Below are positions 16,587 to 25,433 of a stretch of 64,000 nt of DNA, piece by piece (position 1 is the first letter of the stretch; the number at the start of each line of letters is the position of its first letter). This DNA comes from Bacteroidales bacterium. Lineage in GTDB: Bacteria > Bacteroidota > Bacteroidia > Bacteroidales > UBA932. The DNA lies in contig JAGCJX010000007.1 of NCBI GenBank assembly GCA_017647795.1, forward strand, positions 1 to 64,000. Direction: 5' to 3'. The notes under the pieces are model-generated. The model saw only the letters and a list, made by a program, of their open reading frames with translations, did not search any database and was not told the DNA's origin. The position numbers and the translations under genes are program-made.

Positions 16587-17728
16587 AGCAATCGTTTGAT
16601 CACACGTTCCAGCTTTTCCGGATCGAACTCGTTCTTTTCGGGACGGATGTTACCGTCGCGGTCAATGATGTACATCGCCGGAATGGAGCCGATGTTGTAA
16701 TAAGCGGCAGCTACGGAGTAACGGCCCATACCGTCACAAACGCTGACCCAAGGCAACTGTTGCTCTTTCACGGCCTGTGCCCACATTGTCTTGTCGGTAT
16801 CCAAAGCGACTTGGTAAATTTCCAGACCCCGTTTGTTGTATTTTTCATACAAAGCCTTCAATTCGTTGTTGAACAGTTTGTGGGAGGGTTCCGTTGCGGT
16901 CCAGAACGAGAGGACGATGACTTTGCCCCGCAAATCGGAGAGGTTCTTCACCTCGCCATTGCGGTCTTGCATACTCAGATCCGGGAAGTCTGCTTCGGTT
17001 GCCTGACCCAATTTCTCGTTCAGGCGGAGAAGTTGTTCGCGCAACTCAGCCTCTTCCTTGATCGCATGCAGGTACGGGCTGTTGGGGTAGGTCACCCGCA
17101 ATGAATCGTACACGCGTGCGAAATACAAACCATCGCGATGATCCGAGAAGATGGACAATCCGTCGCCCAAACTGCGGTACAAGACCGGAATCTGCACCAA
17201 AGAATAGGGGTGCTCCATCAGGAATCGGATGGATTGTTGTTTGAACTTCACATAGTAACGGCCCAATTCCACTTGGTAACGTTCTTGGGCTGCTTTATCC
17301 CCCGCTTCGCGGGCACGGTCCATCAACAAGGACAATTCCACAAACTTCGCTTGGGCTGCATCAAAATCAGCTTCCTGTTGTTGGAACAAGGTCGCTTCTT
17401 CAGAACCGGTAACGGCTACTTTTCCGTCTTCCAAACGAATTTCAATGCGATCCGACGCGGCCGCCACAAAAGAGGCCAATCGTTCTTCACCTTTCAACAA
17501 ATAAAAGAAGTCCGGTGTTTCAGACAAGGCTTCCATTTTGTATTGGAGGCTACCTCCCTGAAGTGTCAGCGTATCCACCGGAAGCAATTGATTCACTGCC
17601 AATTTTGCAAGAACCACTTCGGTACCGGCTTCCATTTGGGGAGCCACTATGTTCAATTCTGCCGTTTGACGGGCACATCCCGCCAGCGTAGCGGCCATCA
17701 CCAAGCCGCAAAACAATCGTTTCATCAT
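16583..17728 (-). CDS. TlpA-like thioredoxin-fold lipoprotein lacking the CxxC motif
   Basis: The 381-residue protein is a predicted lipoprotein (LAGC at residues 15-18), with an N-terminal DUF4369-like beta domain, a helical middle, and a C-terminal thioredoxin fold of the TlpA/AhpC-TSA type (NLSDLRGKVIVLSFWTATEP, then GSIPAMYIIDRDGNI). The position of the redox motif reads WTATEPS, so both active-site cysteines are missing; the fold is kept. A disulfide reductase function is therefore unlikely. It overlaps the HIT gene by 4 bases. Confidence 0.85.
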   Translation of the reverse strand: MMKRLFCGLVMAATLAGCARQTAELNIVAPQMEAGTEVVLAKLAVNQLLPVDTLTLQGGSLQYKMEALSETPDFFYLLKGEERLASFVAAASDRIEIRLEDGKVAVTGSEEATLFQQQEADFDAAQAKFVELSLLMDRAREAGDKAAQERYQVELGRYYVKFKQQSIRFLMEHPYSLVQIPVLYRSLGDGLSIFSDHRDGLYFARVYDSLRVTYPNSPYLHAIKEEAELREQLLRLNEKLGQATEADFPDLSMQDRNGEVKNLSDLRGKVIVLSFWTATEPSHKLFNNELKALYEKYNKRGLEIYQVALDTDKTMWAQAVKEQQLPWVSVCDGMGRYSVAAAYYNIGSIPAMYIIDRDGNIRPEKNEFDPEKLERVIKRLL

Positions 17729-18123
17729 ACTTCCAAAGATTTAGCAATCGAGGCTGCAATCTCCTGAAACTGTTCGGGAGTCAATTTTGCCTTTTCTTTT
17801 CTAAAATCCAGATCCCCTTCGCTTTGAAGCGGCACCAGGTGGATGTGTGCATGGGGAACTTCCATTCCCAAAACAGCAACGCCAACGCGTTTGCAGGGAA
17901 TCGCTTTGTAAATAGCTTCCGACACCCGCTTGGCAAACAGCATCAGATCCTGATAGTCCTGATCGTTGATGTCAAAGAGGTAGTCCGTTTCCTGTTTCGG
18001 AATCACCAAAGTGTGTCCGGGAACCAACGGGTTGATGTCCAAGAAGGCATAGAAACGATCGGTTTCTGCCACTCGGTACGAAGGAATTTCTCCTTGCACA
18101 ATGCGGGTAAAAATGGATGCCAT
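17725..18123 (-). CDS. HIT-family nucleotide hydrolase
   Basis: The 132-residue protein carries the histidine triad HAHIHLVP preceded by the family motif PGHTLVIPKQETD. Members hydrolyse nucleoside phosphoramidates or dinucleotides; the exact substrate is not readable. The start at 18123 was chosen because it leaves one base after the greA stop and matches the usual N-terminus (MASIFTRIVQGEIP). It overlaps the downstream TlpA-like gene by 4 bases. Confidence 0.93.
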   Translation of the reverse strand: MASIFTRIVQGEIPSYRVAETDRFYAFLDINPLVPGHTLVIPKQETDYLFDINDQDYQDLMLFAKRVSEAIYKAIPCKRVGVAVLGMEVPHAHIHLVPLQSEGDLDFRKEKAKLTPEQFQEIAASIAKSLEV

Positions 18124-18124
18124 G

Positions 18125-18595
18125 TTAAATGAAGATTTCAAGAATTTCAAATTTCAAAATGCCGGAAGGAACTTTCACTTCCACAACTTCGCCCTTGGTT
18201 TTGCCCATCAAAGCCTTACCAATCGGAGTGGCCGCAGCCAACTTTCCTTCGCGGAAATTGGCTTCGCTTTCGCCCACCAGGGTATAAACGACTTCCTGGT
18301 TGTTCAACAAGTTTTTGAGGCGAACTTTGTTCAACATTTGTACATAGTCCGTACTCAATTTGGACTCATCGATTACGCGGGCATTGGCAATGAGGCTTTC
18401 TTGTTTGGAAATACGCATTTCCAACAAACCTTGAGCTTCTTTTGCTGCATCATATTCTGCATTCTCTGAGAGGTCACCTTTGTCTCTCGCTTCTGCAATC
18501 TGTTTAGAGATAATCGGTCTCTGTTTAATCAATTCTTCCAACTCCGCTTTCAGTTTTTCCAAACCTTCCGCGGTAACATAATGTATTGCTGACAT
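18125..18595 (-). CDS. greA: Transcription elongation factor GreA
   Basis: The 156-residue cytoplasmic protein has the two GreA domains: an N-terminal coiled coil (YVTAEGLEKLKAELEELIKQRP, ISKQIAEARDKGDLSENAEYD with the acidic tip) and a C-terminal FKBP-like domain (TPIGKALMGKTKGEVVEV). It rescues backtracked RNA polymerase by stimulating RNA cleavage. It is the first gene of a tight pair with the HIT gene. Confidence 0.97.
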   Translation of the reverse strand: MSAIHYVTAEGLEKLKAELEELIKQRPIISKQIAEARDKGDLSENAEYDAAKEAQGLLEMRISKQESLIANARVIDESKLSTDYVQMLNKVRLKNLLNNQEVVYTLVGESEANFREGKLAAATPIGKALMGKTKGEVVEVKVPSGILKFEILEIFI

Positions 18596-18619
18596 AAATA
18601 AATGTAAATTAAATCAAGA

Positions 18620-19045
18620 TTAAGATTCTGTGTACTTCGGTTTCATAATTTCCGAATAAAGAATCAGTTTGCGCTTCTCTTCCGCGGTCCAGCGGCTCTT
18701 TTCCTCCGAGGTCTGCACTTCAAAGTCAAAAGCCGGCTTGTTGGCCGGAGCGGTAGTGGTTTGGGGACGAACCGACTGCGGTTGCTTCTCCTTCGGGGCC
18801 TGAGGAGCCGCTTCTACAACCTCCTCTTTTGCCGGTTCGAATGCCGAAGGCTTCGGTTCAAACTGCGCATAAATTTCCTGTATCCATTGCTCGACAGAAG
18901 GTTCCGGGCCGCCGGGTTGCGGTTCGGATGCTGCATCGTTCTCAGGATCCCTCTGAGGGACTTCCCGGGCGGCCTTCTTGCGACGGCTTCCGATTGCTCC
19001 CAGCACGATGCATGCCAAGGTTATGAGAATTTCTGTCCAGTCCAT
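18620..19045 (-). CDS. Small membrane-anchored protein of unknown function
   Basis: The 141-residue protein has one N-terminal membrane helix (EILITLACIVLGAIGS), a basic stop-transfer (RRKK), a long low-complexity acidic and proline-rich linker, and a short C-terminal block (WTAEEKRKLILYSEIMKPKY) that looks conserved and may be the functional part. I do not recognise a characterised family. It lies between ribF and greA on the same strand with 16- and 24-base gaps. Confidence 0.75.
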   Translation of the reverse strand: MDWTEILITLACIVLGAIGSRRKKAAREVPQRDPENDAASEPQPGGPEPSVEQWIQEIYAQFEPKPSAFEPAKEEVVEAAPQAPKEKQPQSVRPQTTTAPANKPAFDFEVQTSEEKSRWTAEEKRKLILYSEIMKPKYTES

Positions 19046-19061
19046 GATCTTCTTTTTCGGG

Positions 19062-19964
19062 TTACTTACCTCCTACAAAGGTAAAATATTGTCTTGCAAA
19101 TTCCAAATCTTCGACCATCTGCTCCCGCAAACACTCCAAGGAAGGAAAACGTTGCTCAGAACGTATTCTCTCCAAGAATTTCACTTCCAGGTCGAGGCCA
19201 TAAATATCCTCATTAAAGTCCAGGATGTGGGTCTCGATGGTTACGGCATTTCCCTTGCCGACGGTAGGTCGGGAACCGATGTTGCAAAGGCCGGCATAAG
19301 ACTTCCCTCGGAAGATGGCTTCCACACAATAAACCCCGTTGGCCGGAACCAGTTTCAAAGGTTCGTACAATTGCATGTTGGCCGTCGGAAAGCCCAAGGT
19401 CCGTCCAATGCGGTTACCTGCCACCACGACGCCCTTCAAACGATAGGGGCGTCCCAACAAGCGGTTGGCAGCAGTCATTTCCCCAGCTACCAACAAATTG
19501 CGGATGCGGGTAGAGCTAATTCCCCCGCCTTCGGCATCCGTCCGTTCCACCACGATGGGTTCAATGCCCAACGCCTTAGCCTTTTCTGCCAAAAGGGCCG
19601 GTGTCTGGTCCGAATCGGATCCCAAACGGTGGTCATACCCCAACAACAGGACTTCCACACCGAACTGCGCCTGCAGATATTGCTGCATGAACTCCGACGA
19701 AGTCAAATGACTGAAGTCCGGGGTAAACGGAACTACGTAGCAATGGTCCACACCCAACTCGCGCAGAATCTCCTTTTTCTCCTCCAACGTGGTAAGCAGA
19801 CGGAGACTGCCGGCATCCTGCTGCAAAACCGTGCGGGGGTGGGGCCAGAACGTCACGACGGCACTCTCACCTCCCCGGCTTTTAGCAAGGTCACAGAGCT
19901 GTCGAAGGACGGCTCTGTGACCCAAGTGTATTCCATCAAAGAATCCGGTAGCTGCTACAACCAT
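19062..19964 (-). CDS. ribF: Bifunctional riboflavin kinase/FAD synthetase
   Basis: The 300-residue enzyme makes FMN and then FAD. The N-terminal FAD synthetase domain shows GFFDGIHLGHRAVL (HxGH) and ISSTRIRNLL; the C-terminal riboflavin kinase domain shows GRPYRLKGVVVAGNRIGRTLGFPTANM-type residues and the ETHILDFNEDIYG motif. It starts 10 bases before the end of the glycogen synthase-phosphorylase gene, so translation is likely coupled to the glycogen run. Confidence 0.96.
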   Translation of the reverse strand: MVVAATGFFDGIHLGHRAVLRQLCDLAKSRGGESAVVTFWPHPRTVLQQDAGSLRLLTTLEEKKEILRELGVDHCYVVPFTPDFSHLTSSEFMQQYLQAQFGVEVLLLGYDHRLGSDSDQTPALLAEKAKALGIEPIVVERTDAEGGGISSTRIRNLLVAGEMTAANRLLGRPYRLKGVVVAGNRIGRTLGFPTANMQLYEPLKLVPANGVYCVEAIFRGKSYAGLCNIGSRPTVGKGNAVTIETHILDFNEDIYGLDLEVKFLERIRSEQRFPSLECLREQMVEDLEFARQYFTFVGGK

Positions 19965-22900
19965 TTCACCAATTCAAAGTCTTGACGATGAGGGAGCAAG
20001 CTGTTCTTCGCAAACATACGGGCAGCTACCCAGTACAGACCTGCGGCATTGGGCAGGACGTTGCAACGATAAGTAGCGACACCCGCTTCCATCGACTCAA
20101 AACGGTAGGTAAAGCGTTCCTCCACGTGGAATTTGCCTTTGCGGTCTTGCGAAGCGAACAAGAGTTCGATGCCGATGTCTTCCGGATTGATGTCTCCGAT
20201 CAGCAATTGGATTTCTGAACGGTAGGTCTTACCCAACATCTGCATGCCTTTTGACATATCGGGTTTGTCGAACGACAACACTTCGATGTGCGGCCACTCT
20301 CTTCTCAGTTTCTTCTTCCAGAAAGCAATTTCGCGAGCGACTTTGGCGTCAGACTTCAACAACGCCTTGCTGCGTTTGTACAGCGGGTTGTAGTATTTGT
20401 CCAAGTAGTCGTTCATCATGCGGTTGGTGGTAAAGTTGCAAGCCACCATAGCCACGGTATTCTTGATGTAACCAATCCAGGTCACCGGGAGGCCGGATGC
20501 ATCGGTACGGTCGTAGTAGGCCGGAGCGATTTCATTTTCAATGATGTTGTAAATGGTTGCAGCATCCAATTCGTCCTGGTAGTTTTGGTCGTCGTAGGTA
20601 CGTTCCATCGGCAGAGCCCAACCGGCACCTTCTTTGTAACCTTCCACCCACCATCCGTCGAGGACAGAGAAGTGCATAACACCGTTCATTGCAGCTTTTT
20701 CTCCAGAAGTACCGGAAGCCTCCAACGGACGGGTCGGGTTGTTCATCCAAACGTCCACCCCTTGTACCATCAATTTCGCCAAGTTGATGTCGTAGTTCGG
20801 AACGAACACAATCTTACCGAGGAATTGCGGCATTTTGGAGATTTCCACAATGCGACGGATCAAATCCTGACCTGCCTTGTCGGCCGGGTGTGCCTTACCA
20901 GCAAAGAGGAATTGTACCGGACGTTCAGGGTTGTTCACCACTTCGTTGAGACGGTTCAAATCGCGGAACAGGAGGTGTGCCCGTTTGTAGGTTGCAAAAC
21001 GACGGGCAAAACCGATGGTCAACACATCTTCTCGCAAGGTTTCGCGGATCTTAACGATGTGGTACGGCGAATAGTGGTTGGTTGCGGCCGGGTCACCCAA
21101 ACGATCACGAACAGCTTGGATCAAACGGCTGCGCAACTTGCTGCGTACTTGCCATACTTCTTCGTTGGCTACGTTGTAAATACCACCGAAGCATGATTTG
21201 TCGTATTGGTGGGTTTGGAAACTTTCGCCGAACACGCGGGCGTGAACTTCTTTCCATTCCGGAGCAGTCCAGGTCGGATAGTGAACACCGTTGGTCACAT
21301 AACCCACGTGGAGTTCTTCCGACAGATAACCCGGCCACAAACCGGACAAGATATCTTGGCTCACAATACCGTGCAACCAGCTCACACCATTGACTTCTTG
21401 TGACAGGTTGCAAGCGAGGTTACTCATGGAGAATTTCTCACCCGGATCGTGTGCATTCAATTTACCCAAGGCCATCAAACCGGTCCAGTCGATTTTCAAA
21501 CGGGCCGGATAGTGGGCGATGTATTTGCGCAACAAGTCTTCGCTGAAAGCGTCGTGACCTGCCGGCACCGGGGTGTGGGTGGTGAAGAGGGACGATGAAC
21601 GTACCAATTCTACCGCTTCCCCGAAGGTATAGTTGTTGGCAATGTATTCAGAAAGACGTTCCAGACCAATGAAGGCAGCGTGTCCTTCGTTGCAGTGGTA
21701 CACATCGGCTTTGATGCCCAAGGCTCGCATTGCACGGATACCCCCAACACCCAAGAGCAATTCTTGTTTGAGGCGGTTTTCCCAGTCTCCACCATACAAG
21801 TGGTGGGTCACTTGACGGTCTTCCGGCAAGTTGTCTTCGTAGTCGGTATCCAAGAGGTAGAGTTCGGTACGACCCACGTCCACACGCCACAGACGGGCAT
21901 AGATGTTACGACCCGGGAAGGCCACCGATACTTTCAACCAGTTTTTGTCTTTGTCGTACACCGGAACGGCCGGGATCTTCATGAAGTCCTGAGCGTCGTA
22001 GGTAGCCACTTGATCTCCTTGACCGCTGAGTTTTTGGGTAAAGTAGCCATAACGGTACAAGAAACCGAAGGCAGTCATGTTCACCGCCATGTCTGAAGAT
22101 TCTTTCAAGTAGTCACCGGCCAGGATACCCAAACCACCGGAGTAGATTTTCAACGAGGTATCCAGACCGTATTCCATACAGAAGTAGGAAATAGCAGGAC
22201 CCTTGCGTTGTTTTTTACCTTCCATATAAGCCAGGAAGTCAGCATATACACGATCCAATTCTGCGATGAATTGTTCGTCTTTTTCCAATTCTTTGTATTT
22301 CTTGTAAGAGATGGTATCCAACAGGGCAATGGGGTTGTGGCTCACAAATTCCCACATTGTCGGATCGATGCCCTTGAAGAGCTCGATGGCTTGTTGGTTC
22401 CAGCACCACCACAGGTTGCGAGAGAGGGTTTCCAAATGTTTCAGGCGTTCCGGCAATTGACGGTTCACCAACACTTGTCCCCAAGAAGGACGGCTCACTT
22501 CTACCCGTTGGTAACCTTGAACACTGTCTTCACGGTGTTCCGGGTAAGCACCGTGGCGTTCCACAACGCGGCGGATGGCTTGGGAGTAAGCAGTTTTGTA
22601 ATAGGTAACGTTGTTTCTCCAACGAGCGATGGAAGCCACGTCAGCTGCATTGGCACGGTACTCTTCCAAAGCTTCTGCCGACAAACCACAAACGCGTTCG
22701 ATGCGTTCCGCTACGCCCACAACAACGTCGTTGTAGTTGGCATCGTTGCGGTCGATGACGCGGATGGACGGGTGTTCGTTGCGGTAGTATTCACGTACCC
22801 ACAAACCGAAACCGGCAACCGAAGTGGTTACGGTCGGCACGTGGAAGGCCAAACTTTCCAGGGGTGTATAGCCCCACGGTTCGTAGTAAGACGGGAAGGC

Positions 22901-24184
22901 CGTCATGTCCAAACCGCTCAACAATTGGTAGTAAGGCAGGTTCAATACACCGTCGTTGCCGTTGAGGTAAGACGGAACAAAGAAAATGTGTACACGGTCT
23001 TCCGGACGGTTGTGCAAACTCAAAGCATTCATCCGACGGATGATCGGATCTGTTTCGGGATCTTGCAAGGTGTGGGTGGTGCAAGTGGTATGACCGTTGG
23101 CTTGGCCGGAAAGACGGGCCAACAATTCCCGATCCGGACCGTGGTGACCACCCGGAACCATGATGAATGCCAATACTTTCCGGGCTTGCGGTTGGGCATT
23201 CAAACGTGCCATGGCATCCAAGAACACATCCAAACCTTTGTTTTTGTATTCGTAACGGCCGCTGATTCCCAACAAGAACGGGTTTTCATAGCTTTGTCCG
23301 CTCATGGCCTCGGCAACATTCACCAAGGTCTGACGAGCAACGGAGCGTTGCTTGTTCAATTCGGGCAACTCAGGCACCAAGCTGTTTACAAAGCCATTCG
23401 GAGTCACGACGTCCACTTTGCGACCCAAGAAACGTTCGCATTCAATGGCGGTGATCTCACTTACTGTCGTAAACACATCAGCCTGGGTAGCTGCGCATTT
23501 TTCCATAGAGTGTTTGGCCACTACGTTGAACTCGCGGGCCTTCTCTTCCGGTTGTACGCGGTTCATGTTGTCGTACAAGGGGACATTGTTGCAAGCCAAG
23601 CAACGTCCAACCACGGTTGCGTGGGTGGTGAACACCGTTGCCACGGATACCGGGGATCCCTTCAAGTACAAGAGACCGCCACCGGCCATCCATTCGTGGA
23701 AATTGGCCACAACTTTGTGGTGGGATTGTACGTTGAAACGCACGAAGCTTTCAATCACTTTACCCGCTGCATAACCGAACAATGCCGGTTCTACAAAATC
23801 CCATTGACCACTGATGGAGTCCAGACCGTAGGCAGTCCAGAAACCGGTCAAGATCTCATCCTTTTGGGCAATGAATTGAGTATAATCCACCAGGATCGCA
23901 ATCGGTTGGCTGGGAACATTCCAACGGCCGATACGAACGCGCAAGCCTTCTTGCGCTGCCGCCAGACGCCAAGAACGGAACAAAACAGGATCCGGAGTAA
24001 ATTCCGGATTCTGTTCAGTTTCCATCCATACGTCAGGACCTATCAAAATATGTCTGTCTTTCAAATCTTTGGCTAAGGATTCCGATTTGGTAGCCAACAC
24101 CGTGTGTATGCCTCCGACTTTGTTGCATACCTCCCAACTTGCCTCAAACAAATAGTCGGGCATCATCATTTTCTCTGTGTTCAT
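19955..24184 (-). CDS. Glycogen synthase (GT3) - alpha-glucan phosphorylase (GT35) fusion
   Basis: The 1409-residue protein joins two enzymes with opposite effects on glycogen. Residues 1-545 resemble the eukaryotic-type glycogen synthase family GT3 (FEASWEVCNKVGGIHTVL, VTPNGF, and the active-site region YYEPWGYTPLE at 433-442). Residues 577-1409 are a short-type phosphorylase (LSRNLWWCWN; EASGTSGEKAAMNG at 1155-1168, where K1163 is the likely PLP lysine). It belongs to the minus-strand glycogen run with the GH57, GT4, debranching and branching genes. Such fusions are known in Bacteroidetes; which activity dominates is not clear from sequence. Confidence 0.92.
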   Translation of the reverse strand: MNTEKMMMPDYLFEASWEVCNKVGGIHTVLATKSESLAKDLKDRHILIGPDVWMETEQNPEFTPDPVLFRSWRLAAAQEGLRVRIGRWNVPSQPIAILVDYTQFIAQKDEILTGFWTAYGLDSISGQWDFVEPALFGYAAGKVIESFVRFNVQSHHKVVANFHEWMAGGGLLYLKGSPVSVATVFTTHATVVGRCLACNNVPLYDNMNRVQPEEKAREFNVVAKHSMEKCAATQADVFTTVSEITAIECERFLGRKVDVVTPNGFVNSLVPELPELNKQRSVARQTLVNVAEAMSGQSYENPFLLGISGRYEYKNKGLDVFLDAMARLNAQPQARKVLAFIMVPGGHHGPDRELLARLSGQANGHTTCTTHTLQDPETDPIIRRMNALSLHNRPEDRVHIFFVPSYLNGNDGVLNLPYYQLLSGLDMTAFPSYYEPWGYTPLESLAFHVPTVTTSVAGFGLWVREYYRNEHPSIRVIDRNDANYNDVVVGVAERIERVCGLSAEALEEYRANAADVASIARWRNNVTYYKTAYSQAIRRVVERHGAYPEHREDSVQGYQRVEVSRPSWGQVLVNRQLPERLKHLETLSRNLWWCWNQQAIELFKGIDPTMWEFVSHNPIALLDTISYKKYKELEKDEQFIAELDRVYADFLAYMEGKKQRKGPAISYFCMEYGLDTSLKIYSGGLGILAGDYLKESSDMAVNMTAFGFLYRYGYFTQKLSGQGDQVATYDAQDFMKIPAVPVYDKDKNWLKVSVAFPGRNIYARLWRVDVGRTELYLLDTDYEDNLPEDRQVTHHLYGGDWENRLKQELLLGVGGIRAMRALGIKADVYHCNEGHAAFIGLERLSEYIANNYTFGEAVELVRSSSLFTTHTPVPAGHDAFSEDLLRKYIAHYPARLKIDWTGLMALGKLNAHDPGEKFSMSNLACNLSQEVNGVSWLHGIVSQDILSGLWPGYLSEELHVGYVTNGVHYPTWTAPEWKEVHARVFGESFQTHQYDKSCFGGIYNVANEEVWQVRSKLRSRLIQAVRDRLGDPAATNHYSPYHIVKIRETLREDVLTIGFARRFATYKRAHLLFRDLNRLNEVVNNPERPVQFLFAGKAHPADKAGQDLIRRIVEISKMPQFLGKIVFVPNYDINLAKLMVQGVDVWMNNPTRPLEASGTSGEKAAMNGVMHFSVLDGWWVEGYKEGAGWALPMERTYDDQNYQDELDAATIYNIIENEIAPAYYDRTDASGLPVTWIGYIKNTVAMVACNFTTNRMMNDYLDKYYNPLYKRSKALLKSDAKVAREIAFWKKKLRREWPHIEVLSFDKPDMSKGMQMLGKTYRSEIQLLIGDINPEDIGIELLFASQDRKGKFHVEERFTYRFESMEAGVATYRCNVLPNAAGLYWVAARMFAKNSLLPHRQDFELVKWL

Positions 24185-24210
24185 CTATGTCGTTTCGAAT
24201 CTATTGTATC

Positions 24211-25422
24211 CTAGCGCTCCTTCAAGCTCCGGTCTACACGGAGTGAGAAGTCGCTCAGAACATTCATATAATTGATAAAGGCTTCATACGGTGTGTCGTA
24301 CGGGTTGAAGTATTTGTGTACGGCACCGTCTGAAAAGAATTTTGTGCACATGTAATAGAAGTGGTCACTCTCTTGCAATTTCACATAATCGCGTTGGATT
24401 TGGGCATCGCCGGTAGCCAACACTTTGTCGCGCATTGCATAGAGTTTGGTAAAGGCTTCGTTTTGCAACTCGTTACCCAACCAAGCGGAGGTATCGCGTT
24501 CTTCGTCTGCCCATGAGATGGCGAAAGGCACGTGCAAAGGAGCCACCGGTTGGTGTTTGCGGGCCGCTTCCGTCGGGGTGCAGAATTCGAAGTTGCTGTT
24601 TTTCAGCACGGTTTCGGGCAAATTACGCATGAAATCAAAGATACCGGTAGCCGCATCTTGGTGCTCACCGAAGGTTTCGTAGTCCATGAACAAGTTGATC
24701 ACTTCTTCGTTTTGTCCGGCTTGTACCAACCAAGTCAAGAACTTGTCACAGTCCACCGGCCAGTTGCTCCAACCGCGGTCTGAGAAACGGAATGCGATGT
24801 CATCGCTCAAAGTAAAGTTGCGCAACAGGAGTTTCAAGCGCGGGTTGATGGCGTTGGTGTACACATAGTTCGGACTCTTCCAACCCATGATGTGTTTTGC
24901 ACCTTCGGTCAACATGGTGCGGAAGCCCATTTTTGCGACCATTTCACCGATTTGATCGGAATAAACCAACTCGGTGTTGCGGAAACATTTCGGTTTTTGG
25001 CCGAAGTATTGTTCAATGGTTTTGCTGTGGAGTTCCACTTGCTTCTTGAATTCGGCAGGCGAAGTCAACGAAGCCAAGGAGTGGGAATAGGTCTCTGCCA
25101 AGAATTCCACACATCCGGTTGCCGCCAAGGCCTTGAAGCTGTCAATCACTTCCGGCGCATAGCGTTCAAATTGTTCGAGTGCAACCCCAGAAATCGAGAA
25201 AGCCACCTTGAAGGATTTTCCGAATTTTTGGATCAATTCCAACAACAAAGCGTTCATCGGCAAATAACAGCGTTGAGCCACACGTTGGAGGATGGTCCGG
25301 TTCGCAAAATCATCAAAATAGTGAGAATCCACTCCGATATCGAAGAAACGGTATTGTCTCAGTCGATCGGGTTGGTGTACCTGAAAATACAGGCATATCG
25401 TTTGAGTAGCAGATGCTTTCAT
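24211..25422 (-). CDS. Glycoside hydrolase family 57 alpha-amylase
   Basis: The 403-residue cytoplasmic protein opens with the GH57 signature LYFQVHQPDRLR and continues with the (beta/alpha)7-barrel family blocks (FSISGVALEQFERYAPEVI, ELVYSDQIGEMVAKMGFRTML, NLFMDYETFGEHQ). GH57 enzymes act on alpha-1,4-glucans. The start at 25422 begins directly before the first family block; upstream ATGs would overlap the GT4 gene. It is the second gene of the glycogen run by position of transcription into the fusion gene. Confidence 0.92.
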   Translation of the reverse strand: MKASATQTICLYFQVHQPDRLRQYRFFDIGVDSHYFDDFANRTILQRVAQRCYLPMNALLLELIQKFGKSFKVAFSISGVALEQFERYAPEVIDSFKALAATGCVEFLAETYSHSLASLTSPAEFKKQVELHSKTIEQYFGQKPKCFRNTELVYSDQIGEMVAKMGFRTMLTEGAKHIMGWKSPNYVYTNAINPRLKLLLRNFTLSDDIAFRFSDRGWSNWPVDCDKFLTWLVQAGQNEEVINLFMDYETFGEHQDAATGIFDFMRNLPETVLKNSNFEFCTPTEAARKHQPVAPLHVPFAISWADEERDTSAWLGNELQNEAFTKLYAMRDKVLATGDAQIQRDYVKLQESDHFYYMCTKFFSDGAVHKYFNPYDTPYEAFINYMNVLSDFSLRVDRSLKER

Positions 25423-25433
25423 GAGGGTGAGAT

